Both the position numbers and the translations under genes were made by a program. The notes beneath the pieces are model-generated. The model was not told the origin of the DNA and made no database searches. It worked only from the letters and a program-made list of their open reading frames with translations. Of a DNA stretch of 6,151 nucleotides, positions 1 to 5,109 are shown piece by piece (positions within the stretch are counted from its first letter, which is position 1; every line of letters starts with the position of its first letter). The DNA is from Chloroflexota bacterium (GTDB lineage: Bacteria; Chloroflexota; Limnocylindria; QHBO01), in NCBI GenBank assembly GCA_029865285.1, contig JAOUHE010000104.1, positions 1-6,151 on the forward strand, given 5' to 3'.

Positions 1-909
1 GATCTGGCGCAGGGCGAACAGGACGTTGGCGGGGCGCTCGGCCAGCCGTCGCATGTACCACGGGTACCACGCCTCGCCGTAGGCGATCAGGGTCGACACC
101 CGATAGCCCTCCTTCGCGAGGCGCAGTTGTTCGCCGTGGCGGATCCCGTACAGCATCTCGACTTCCATGGCGTCGATCGTGAACCCGGCGCCGCGCGCCG
201 ACTCGGCGACGCGCTCGATCAGCTCCGTGTCGTGCGTGCCGAGCCCGAGCCGCAGTTCCCCTCGCGCGGCGTGCGGCAGCATCTGGACGCACAGCGCGTG
301 GTACGCGGCGTCCACCTCGCTCTTGCGGCGGAAGGCGATCGCCTTGGGCTCGTCATAGGCACCCTTCACCAGGCGGATCGACGGGTGCAGAGGCAACAGT
401 GACTCCACATCGGCCGGGGTGCGGCGCAGGTAGGCCTGCAGGCAGATGCCGGCGTTCGGATGCGTCTCTTTGAGCGATCGGTACAGGTCGAGGGTGGGGT
501 CGGTGTAGGCGCTCCCCTCCATGTCGATCCGGAGCGTTCCGTTCATCTCCGCCGCGTGCGTCGCCAGGCCGCGGAGATGCTCGAGCGCGGCCTCCCGATC
601 CAGGTCGAGGCCGAGCTGGGTCGGCTTGACGCTGATCTCGGCGTCCATCCCCCGAGCGGCGATCTTGCGCATCAGGTCGTGGTAGTGGTCGGCGACTGCC
701 CGTGCCTCGGACAGATCGGTCAGGTTCTCGCCCAGCCGGGTGAAGAGGACCCCCATCCCGTGGGGGCGGAACGCCTCGGCCGCATCGAGCGCCGCCTCCA
801 TCGTCTCGCCGGGCATGAAGCGGCGGGTCGCGCGGCGCACGAACCAGAGGCGCGGCAGGGTGCGCTTCAGGAACGGGTTACGCGCCATCCAGAGCAGGAT
901 TCGTCGCAT
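1..909 (-). CDS. Proline dehydrogenase, monofunctional (C-terminus cut by window edge)
   Basis: FAD-dependent oxidation of L-proline to delta-1-pyrroline-5-carboxylate, the first step of proline catabolism; a TIM-barrel protein that normally passes electrons to the quinone pool. The 303 visible codons show the family motifs in order: SVKPTQLG at 93-100, IDME at 128-131 (Asp129 in the active site), LVKGAY at 180-185, GTHD at 224-227, EMLYGI at 251-256 and the substrate-binding signature YMRRLAERP at 285-293, with the paired Arg287/Arg288 that hold the proline carboxylate. Monofunctional enzymes are about 300-310 residues, so only a few C-terminal residues should be missing. The start is the ATG at 909-907, with an in-frame TGA upstream and no other start between; no strong ribosome binding site is seen, only a weak purine run. 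There is no fused aldehyde dehydrogenase domain as in PutA, and the P5C dehydrogenase partner is not in the window. The symbol is left empty because putA, putB, prodh and fadM are all used for this family. Confidence 0.96.
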   Translation of the reverse strand, partial: MRRILLWMARNPFLKRTLPRLWFVRRATRRFMPGETMEAALDAAEAFRPHGMGVLFTRLGENLTDLSEARAVADHYHDLMRKIAARGMDAEISVKPTQLGLDLDREAALEHLRGLATHAAEMNGTLRIDMEGSAYTDPTLDLYRSLKETHPNAGICLQAYLRRTPADVESLLPLHPSIRLVKGAYDEPKAIAFRRKSEVDAAYHALCVQMLPHAARGELRLGLGTHDTELIERVAESARGAGFTIDAMEVEMLYGIRHGEQLRLAKEGYRVSTLIAYGEAWYPWYMRRLAERPANVLFALRQI

Positions 910-984
910 CGGTCGGCCGACTCTAGCACGGCCTCAACTCCAAAGGCGGAGCCGATGCTTCGGTCCCGATGGGCGGTGCGGCTG

Positions 985-1110
985 AGGGTAAAGCGGTGCG
1001 CCGTGGCAACGCTTTGCAGTTCCCCGTGCGCGAAGTGTTGCCCGGGGGCAAACTTGGGATCCACACAGAGGAGGTGTTCCTCGTGCCGTAGACGGCACGG
1101 CATCCCAGCA
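985..1110. other. Structured intergenic region with three-way-junction-like fold
   Basis: The 294 bases between the proline dehydrogenase start and the tRNA have no convincing protein gene, but they fold well on paper. Hairpins are AAAGCG/CGCTTT (990-995 with 1010-1015), TTGCC/GGCAA (1038-1042 with 1047-1051, loop CGGG) and a closed unit at 1055-1107. In that unit, TGGGAT (1055-1060) pairs with ATCCCA (1102-1107) and encloses two adjacent hairpins: GAGGA/TCCTC (1068-1072 with 1078-1082) and GTGCCG/CGGCAC (1083-1088 with 1093-1098, loop TAGA). It could be a small RNA on the plus strand, a leader of the minus-strand proline dehydrogenase mRNA, or chance in GC-rich DNA. I do not recognise a known RNA family. 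Confidence 0.35.
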
Positions 1111-1114
1111 CAAT

Positions 1115-1147
1115 CGATGGCCGGCGATCCAGGATCGCCGGCCATCG
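1115..1147 (+). terminator. Perfect 16-bp inverted repeat, terminator-like
   Basis: CGATGGCCGGCGATCC at 1115-1130 is followed by one central base (1131) and its exact reverse complement at 1132-1147. As RNA it would form a very stable GC-rich hairpin. In the plus direction it is followed by GCTTTG, so the U-tract is poor; in the minus direction there is none. It could end a plus-strand transcript from the structured region upstream, insulate the tRNA gene, or bind a dimeric protein as DNA. The repeat is certain; its function is inferred. Confidence 0.4.
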
Positions 1148-1184
1148 GCTTTGAACTCGAGACCAAACGATCGGCGACCACCGA

Positions 1185-1190
1185 TACACT
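1185..1190 (+). promoter_or_regulatory. Possible -10 box of the tRNA-Lys promoter
   Basis: TACACT matches TATAAT at four of six positions and ends 13 bases before the tRNA, which would leave a short leader. No good -35 hexamer is seen at 16-18 bases upstream; TTGAAC at 1151-1156 is too far away. Weak evidence. Confidence 0.25.
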
Positions 1191-1203
1191 GGCAACGTTC
1201 GAT

Positions 1204-1278
1204 GGGCCGTTAGCTCAGGGGCAGAGCAGGGGACTTTTAATCCTCGTGTCGTGGGTTCGAATCCCACACGGCCCTCCA
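1204..1278 (+). tRNA. tRNA-Lys(UUU), CCA encoded
   Basis: A complete cloverleaf can be drawn. The acceptor stem GGGCCGT (1204-1210) pairs perfectly with ACGGCCC (1268-1274). The D stem is GCTC/GAGC (1213-1216 with 1224-1227) with a short 7-base loop. The anticodon stem is GGGGA/TCCTC (1229-1233 with 1241-1245), containing one G-U pair, and the loop CTTTTAA has anticodon TTT at 1236-1238. The variable loop is 1246-1250, and the T arm is GTGGG-TTCGAAT-CCCAC (1251-1267). The CCA end is encoded at 1276-1278. The discriminator base at 1275 is T, whereas bacterial tRNA-Lys usually has A or G. The downstream ferredoxin gene is convergent. A degenerate copy of the 3' part lies at 6080-6109. Confidence 0.96.
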
Positions 1279-1281
1279 CCA

Positions 1282-1296
1282 GCAGGCCATCCCTGC
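1282..1296 (+). terminator. Short hairpin after the tRNA, between convergent genes
   Basis: GCAGG (1282-1286) and CCTGC (1292-1296) form a 5-bp stem with a 5-base loop directly after the tRNA CCA. No T-run follows. It may help end the tRNA transcript or the convergent ferredoxin mRNA, but it is short and could be chance. Confidence 0.2.
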
Positions 1297-1317
1297 CGGT
1301 TCGCCTGACGAGACCGC

Positions 1318-1548
1318 CTATCCCGGCCCAGGACGGGGGCGAGGTGGAGTGCGGTCAAGCGTGAGTGCCCTTACCGGGCAGCAGTCGACTGCGCGCTGCG
1401 CATCGTCCATGAACCTGCGATCGACCGGCTCCGAGCTGATGATTGGGTAATGCCACTCATCGAGGTCGATCAGGTCGGGCGCGAGGCCCCCACACAGGCC
1501 GTAGCCGTCACACAGGATCCAGTCCACCCGGAGTCGCGCTTCCTTCAT
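1318..1548 (-). CDS. Small ferredoxin, probably [3Fe-4S], single cluster
   Basis: A 76-residue soluble electron carrier, probably cytosolic. The first cysteine motif is C13-DGYGL-C19 followed by GGLAPDLIDLDEW, and the last ligand lies in CCPVRAL (C56, C57-Pro58). This is the pattern of the small single-cluster ferredoxins of Actinomycetota and relatives (Fer4_15-like; some serve P450s), in which the middle cysteine of the usual CxxCxxC is absent. Here that position is Tyr16, favouring a three-iron cluster; C57 is the expected third ligand, with C56 as an extra cysteine. The C-terminus is a short Pro/Arg tail. I chose the ATG at 1548-1546 because it lies one base after the stop codon of the NuoF-like gene (TAG-G-ATG), implying translational coupling. 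The frame stays open upstream inside that gene, but a longer start would add a non-conserved N-terminus. The arrangement suggests this ferredoxin is the redox partner of the NuoF-like protein. Confidence 0.88.
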   Translation of the reverse strand: MKEARLRVDWILCDGYGLCGGLAPDLIDLDEWHYPIISSEPVDRRFMDDAQRAVDCCPVRALTLDRTPPRPRPGPG

Positions 1549-1549
1549 C

Positions 1550-2797
1550 CTAGGCAGCCTCGATCCGCGCACTGGTGATCGAGCAGCGTCCGGTGCGAGC
1601 GTGGTGCACGAACTCGTCCCCAAAGACGTTCAGTGCACTTGTCATCAACTGCGCCGCGCCGTCGGGGTGGTGGCAGGCGCCCCGACCGCGGACCTGCGAG
1701 GTCCAGCGCTCTATCTGTCCGAGCTCCTCCGCTCCGGCTCGGCCTCCCGCGACGCGCGCCGTCGCATCACCGAGCGCCCGCAGCCCGTACACACAGGGTC
1801 CACACTGGCCCGCGCTCTCCTTCGCCATGAAGGCCATGATCTCGGCAGTCGCAGCCACACCGCAGGCGCTGGTCGGCAGGAAACCGACGATGCCACAGCC
1901 GAACGTGAGTTCACGCGACTGCATGATTGCCGGATCGAGGGGCAGCCCCCAGACGTTGCCGGCCGCAGCCCACGTCCCGAAATAGCCACCGAGCACCACG
2001 GCTTGCACGCCCGATGGCGACGCCCCCGTGGCGGCAGCAATCTCCCCAACTGTGGTCCCGAGCTCGATCTCGCGGACGCCCGACTCGCGGACCGCGCCGG
2101 TGACCGAGATCAGCGCCGTCCCCTTCGAGCCGTACCGACCGGCGGAGCGGTACCAGCGCTCGCCAAACCTGGCGATGAGCGCCGCATAGGCCAGACTCTC
2201 CACGTTCTGAACCAGCGTGGGCAGGCCATGGACGCCCCGCTGGGATACGCGTGGCGGGGTCGTGGTGGGCCGCGCATCGCCGCCGTTGATGTAGTGGACC
2301 GCCGCGGTCGCTTCGCCCGCGACATAGCTGACCGGTGCAGTCACGACGCTGACCGGCCGCCCGATCTCGGCGCGCCGCTCCTCGATCGCTCGACTCATGG
2401 CCAGCACGGCAGCGTCATGTTCGGAGCCGACGTAGAAGACAATCTCGTCGGCTCCGATTGCGTCGGCTGCGAGGATGGCACCGTCGACGACAAGGTGCGG
2501 CCGGCCGGCCATGAGGACCCGATCCTTGAAGCTCGCCTGCTCACCCTCGGCCCCGTTTGCCACGACGACGGCCCGACTCGCGTTCCGCTCGGCAAGCGCC
2601 CGCCACTTGCGGCCCACCGGGAACCCGGCGCCACCACGACCAAGCAGGCCACTCGACTCGAGAGACGGGATGAGGTCGCGGTTGTCAGCCCCACGCGGCA
2701 ACGCGCCCAGCCTCGCCAGGTGAGCGTCGAGGCGCTCTGATCTGCCGTCGAGCGGTGGACCGTCGAGCATGCGTTCGCTGTGTTCGAGGAGGGGCAA
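1550..2797 (-). CDS. NuoF-like flavin/Fe-S oxidoreductase subunit with degenerate cluster motif
   Basis: A 415-residue relative of complex I subunit NuoF and of the beta subunits of NAD-dependent hydrogenases and formate dehydrogenases. In those proteins FMN accepts a hydride from NADH and passes electrons to a [4Fe-4S] cluster. Visible parts: glycine-rich FMN loop GRGGAGFPVGRKW (53-65); NGAEGEQASFKDR (81-93), where NuoF has NADEGEPGTFKDR; YVAGEATA (158-165) against GEETA; GLPTLVQNVES (191-201); an SLBB-like segment (about 228-275); and the Fe-S region ESAGQCGPC (327-335) with a distal Cys375. The first of the four cluster cysteines is Ala329, leaving C332, C335 and C375. No NuoE-like or other fused domain is seen. 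The TTG at 2797 is preceded in frame by a stop, with GGAG 11 bases before it; ATG 2770 is the alternative and would remove nine residues. This stand-alone type, next to a ferredoxin, is not a complex I subunit. Electron donor and direction are unproven. Confidence 0.88.
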   Translation of the reverse strand: MPLLEHSERMLDGPPLDGRSERLDAHLARLGALPRGADNRDLIPSLESSGLLGRGGAGFPVGRKWRALAERNASRAVVVANGAEGEQASFKDRVLMAGRPHLVVDGAILAADAIGADEIVFYVGSEHDAAVLAMSRAIEERRAEIGRPVSVVTAPVSYVAGEATAAVHYINGGDARPTTTPPRVSQRGVHGLPTLVQNVESLAYAALIARFGERWYRSAGRYGSKGTALISVTGAVRESGVREIELGTTVGEIAAATGASPSGVQAVVLGGYFGTWAAAGNVWGLPLDPAIMQSRELTFGCGIVGFLPTSACGVAATAEIMAFMAKESAGQCGPCVYGLRALGDATARVAGGRAGAEELGQIERWTSQVRGRGACHHPDGAAQLMTSALNVFGDEFVHHARTGRCSITSARIEAA

Positions 2798-3110
2798 GGG
2801 CTACGTCACTCCATGATCAGGCTCGAGGCGAGTCGCGACGGATGCGGCGGTTCCTCCGCGAGAACCGACGGACACCGACGGTCCCATATCTCGGAGGCAC
2901 CGCACAGGGAGAAAGATCTCCCCCGTACCGACGGTCGACCGTCCCGGCGCGGAACATCTGCCGCGAAGGTTCGCACGGTGGCGTCACGCTTTCGGCTCCC
3001 CGAATGTCAGGGCAGAACCGGGACCATTGGGAAGGTCGCCACGAGACGGCTTCAGCCATAGGCTCGGGACTCATGAGCATCCCGATGGGCGGAACCCGCC
3101 GAGACGACTC
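2798..3110. promoter_or_regulatory. Divergent control region between the two transcription units
   Basis: About 310 bases separate the divergently transcribed NuoF-like and cytochrome b genes, so both promoters should lie here. I see no convincing protein gene and no clear -35/-10 pair. Recognisable elements are three ACCGACGG boxes (2864, 2874, 2927), a 14-bp palindrome (2930-2943), a hairpin GGGAGA-AAGA-TCTCCC (2907-2922) and a small hairpin GGCGG-AAC-CCGCC (3088-3100) just before the proposed GTG start. If the TTG at 3027 is the true start of the cytochrome b gene, the region is shorter. Confidence 0.5.
2864..2943. repeat. ACCGACGG boxes and palindrome, possible operator
   Basis: ACCGACGG occurs at 2864-2871, 2874-2881 and 2927-2934. 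The first two start exactly 10 bp apart, about one DNA turn. The second and third extend to the identical 10-mer ACCGACGGTC. The third overlaps the perfect palindrome GACGGTCGACCGTC at 2930-2943, which supplies an inverted copy. Phased direct repeats plus a palindrome midway between divergent genes is a common layout for regulator binding sites. No regulator gene is in the window. Confidence 0.4.
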
Positions 3111-3866
3111 GTGCGCCTGAGCGGTCGCGCAGTCCTGCTGGTGATGTGCGTCATCGGCCTCATGGCTGTCTATGCCACCGATCAGATCCTGCCGGCGCGA
3201 ACGGAGTACGTGGCCGAGATGCGCGTCTGGCTGGCAGCGCGCGCCACGGGCATAGTGGCGTACGCCCTGCTGACGGTCCTCGTCTCGCTCGGCATGGTCC
3301 TGAGCCACCCCATCAACAAGTCCACCTGGAAGCTCTCGCGGGTTCTGTTCCCGTGGCACGAGAACCTGTTCGTGTTCGTTGTGGCATTCATCGGGGTGCA
3401 CATCATCAGCCTGGTCATCGACCCCTACGCCGGGGTCGGGCTCGACGGCGCGTTCATCCCCGGCCTGTCCAGCTACCGCAGCCTGCCGGTGGCGCTCGGC
3501 ACGATGGGGCTCTATGCCCTGCTGGTGGCCGGGTTGACAGCCCGATACACGAGGTTCCTGCCGTCGGGCTGGTGGCTCGTCCTGCATCGGTTCAGCCTCG
3601 TGTCCTGGGGGCTGGGGTGGGTGCACGGCATCCTCGCCGGGACCGATACCGAACTCCTCCGACTCTTCTACGTCGCGAGCGGCCTCCTCGTGCTCGCGTC
3701 GGCGAGCTACCGCTACTGGGTTGCCAAGCAGCAGCGCCCCACCTTTGCCAGCAGCCTGCCGGAGGCACTTGAGGAGGCACCTCGGCCCGTAATCGCACCC
3801 TCGCCGCTCCCAGGACCCGTGCCGGCCACCGAGTGGACGATCCCCGCAGCAAGGCCCGGCGCGTGA
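3111..3866 (+). CDS. Ferric reductase-like transmembrane cytochrome b (bis-haem, no flavin domain)
   Basis: An integral membrane protein of the ferric reductase/NADPH oxidase/YedZ type, expected to carry electrons across the membrane through two b haems. Numbering from GTG 3111 (251 residues), six hydrophobic helices lie at about 6-22, 43-64, 85-103, 125-143, 153-176 and 182-202. Histidine pairs sit on the third and fifth helices: H83 (PWHENL) with H97 (GVHII), 14 apart, and H159 (LHRFS) with H172 (WVHGI), 13 apart. This is the family spacing for two stacked haems. The C-terminal tail is Pro-rich, and no FAD or NAD(P)H-binding domain follows, so a separate donor is needed; the divergent NuoF-like protein and ferredoxin are candidates. 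GTG 3111 directly precedes the first helix; an in-frame TTG at 3027 would add 28 polar residues. Neither has a strong ribosome binding site. The stop codon overlaps the next gene's start (TGATG). Confidence 0.88.
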   Translation: MRLSGRAVLLVMCVIGLMAVYATDQILPARTEYVAEMRVWLAARATGIVAYALLTVLVSLGMVLSHPINKSTWKLSRVLFPWHENLFVFVVAFIGVHIISLVIDPYAGVGLDGAFIPGLSSYRSLPVALGTMGLYALLVAGLTARYTRFLPSGWWLVLHRFSLVSWGLGWVHGILAGTDTELLRLFYVASGLLVLASASYRYWVAKQQRPTFASSLPEALEEAPRPVIAPSPLPGPVPATEWTIPAARPGA

Positions 3867-4627
3867 TGAACCGACACGTTCGTCGCACGCTGCTGATCTC
3901 CGGCGTGCTGGCCAGCCTGCTGCTGGGGCTGGTCTCGATCCGCGTGGCATCGCACTTGGCGGCGCTCGCCGCGGCCCCGAGCGCCCCGCCCGTCTCGCTT
4001 AATTCGTTGCGGGACGAGCTTGCGGCTGAGCGCGCTCGCTCGGCGGCGTTGGAGCAGCAGCTCGAGGACCTGCTCAGCGCCACCGGCGCACTGACAAGCG
4101 CCCTCGACTCGGCATCGGACCAGGTTTCGACCGATGGCCTGACCGCCCAGCAGCTCCGGGAGCGACTGGTGGCGGCCCAGGGCAAGCTGACGAGCGTGAC
4201 TGCCCTCCTTGCGCAGGCGGAGGCGCGCCTGGCAGAGATGCAGGCGAGCATCAATGCGGGCAGTGGCGGCACGGCCGGCGGCGGCACGGTTGGCGGCGGC
4301 ACAGCCGGCACGGCGGCCCCAGCGCCGACCACTCCGACCCTTACCCTCGTGCTCGCGTCAGGCGGAGTCCAGGCGAGCTGGTCGTCATGCCCGGCGAGCG
4401 GGTTCAACAGCGCCGCGCTGGTGCGATCGACCGACAGCGAGATCCACTACCCGCCCGAGGATCGCGACACGCTCGTCGCCCGCATCACGTCATTGACCGT
4501 CACCACGGCGACCGATGCCAGCGCGCCCTCAGGAACGCTCACCTATCGGCTCTACTGCCTCACGTCTCGGGACGGCGAGACCACGGTCGGCGTCACGAGT
4601 AGCAGCAGAAGCATCGTGGTGCCGTGA
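3866..4627 (+). CDS. Membrane-anchored coiled-coil protein with FN3-like C-terminal domain, function unknown
   Basis: I do not recognise a named family. From ATG 3866 (253 residues): a basic N-terminus (RHVRR), then one hydrophobic helix at about 8-26, giving an N-inside, C-outside anchor or an uncleaved signal. Residues about 44-129 are Ala/Leu/Glu/Gln-rich with heptad character, a probable coiled coil broken near 85-93. A Gly/Thr linker (131-150) and a Pro/Thr stretch (151-157) lead to a beta-rich domain (158-253). Features such as VQASWSSC, ALVRSTD and TYRLYCLTS recall FN3-like domains of secreted actinobacterial proteins; Cys175 and Cys231 could form a disulfide. The ATG overlaps the cytochrome b stop (TGATG) and the 3' end overlaps the next gene by four bases (GTGA), so it is firmly part of the operon. 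A role as an extracytoplasmic scaffold or stalk for the redox partners is only inferred. No haem CXXCH motif or FMN-binding domain is seen. Confidence 0.75.
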   Translation: MNRHVRRTLLISGVLASLLLGLVSIRVASHLAALAAAPSAPPVSLNSLRDELAAERARSAALEQQLEDLLSATGALTSALDSASDQVSTDGLTAQQLRERLVAAQGKLTSVTALLAQAEARLAEMQASINAGSGGTAGGGTVGGGTAGTAAPAPTTPTLTLVLASGGVQASWSSCPASGFNSAALVRSTDSEIHYPPEDRDTLVARITSLTVTTATDASAPSGTLTYRLYCLTSRDGETTVGVTSSSRSIVVP

Positions 4628-5109
4628 CCGTGAGCCTCGACCCCGCGAAGCGCGACACCACCAACGCGCCAGCCTCGGTACCGCGACGCCCGTATCACGT
4701 AGGCGTGGCGCTCGGCCTGAGTACCGGGCTGTACGCGGTCACCCTGGGCGCAGTGGCGTCTGCCCAGATCGAGCACGACCAGGCCATCATCGTCGACCGC
4801 AGACCGATGCAGGAGGCGATCAGCCTGCTCGGCTCGGCGCACGATCGGATGGAGATCCGAATGGAAGCCGCATGGGTTGATTACCAGGCGGCAAGCGGTG
4901 GTTACGACGGAGTCGCCGAGAGGCTATCCACGCTCCAGACCGAACTCGAGAACCTTGGGGCCACGGTCACCGGCATCGAAGGCACCGCCTTCTCGCTTCC
5001 CACGCGGCTCTCGCTCCCGACCGTGCGGACGGTGCGCCCGGCTGCTCCGGCTGCACCCGCGGCAGCGCCGCCCCCGACCCAGTCGACCACAGGTGCATCG
5101 GGACTTTGA
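4624..5109 (+). CDS. Small membrane/exported protein with C-terminal ApbE-type flavinylation-like motif
   Basis: A 161-residue protein of no named family that I can identify. The N-terminus has basic residues (K9, R10, R21, R22), then a hydrophobic stretch at about 25-46 ending in ASA-Q (45-48). It could be a membrane anchor with the C-terminus outside, or a cleavable signal; the pair RRPYHV is a weak twin-arginine-like start. Residues about 50-113 are polar and helical, followed by a Thr/Leu/Pro region and a Pro/Ala-rich tail (139-151). The last residues are STTGASGL: TGAS at 156-159 fits the (S/T)GA(T/S) core of the ApbE target site DxxSGAT, with Ser159 as the would-be FMN-ester residue, though the usual Asp is Gln153. 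Directly downstream and overlapping is an apbE gene. The GTG start at 4624 overlaps the previous stop (GTGA); a second in-frame GTG lies at 4630. The gene call is solid; the flavin role is inference. Confidence 0.8.
   Translation: MTVSLDPAKRDTTNAPASVPRRPYHVGVALGLSTGLYAVTLGAVASAQIEHDQAIIVDRRPMQEAISLLGSAHDRMEIRMEAAWVDYQAASGGYDGVAERLSTLQTELENLGATVTGIEGTAFSLPTRLSLPTVRTVRPAAPAAPAAAPPPTQSTTGASGL

Noticed and set aside
867..1181. Minus-strand open frames (104 and 118 codons) upstream of proline dehydrogenase
   Set aside because: They overlap the proline dehydrogenase start or the tRNA and the palindromes, have no known domain and no good start context. Strong inverted repeats inside argue for a non-coding spacer.
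460..1308. Plus-strand open frame of 282 codons running from inside proline dehydrogenase through the tRNA gene
   Set aside because: It is antisense to proline dehydrogenase motifs and reads across the tRNA cloverleaf, so it cannot be a real gene along its length.
1601..2740. Long plus-strand open frame (379 codons) opposite the NuoF-like gene
   Set aside because: The minus-strand frame carries clear NuoF motifs throughout. The plus frame is Arg/Pro/Asp-rich with no recognisable domain, a typical antisense frame in GC-rich DNA.
2817..3950. Minus-strand open frame of 377 codons opposite the cytochrome b gene and the control region
   Set aside because: The plus strand encodes six helices with spaced histidines. 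The minus frame is low-complexity Arg/Glu/Gln/His with no domain.
4079..4096. SATGALTSA in the coiled-coil protein as an ApbE target site
   Set aside because: The residue after TGA is Leu, not Thr or Ser, so there is no acceptor; it lies within a helical segment.
4954..4965. LGAT at residues 111-114 of the 161-residue protein as another flavin site
   Set aside because: The position before GAT must be Ser or Thr in the ApbE motif; here it is Leu and there is no Asp at the expected place.
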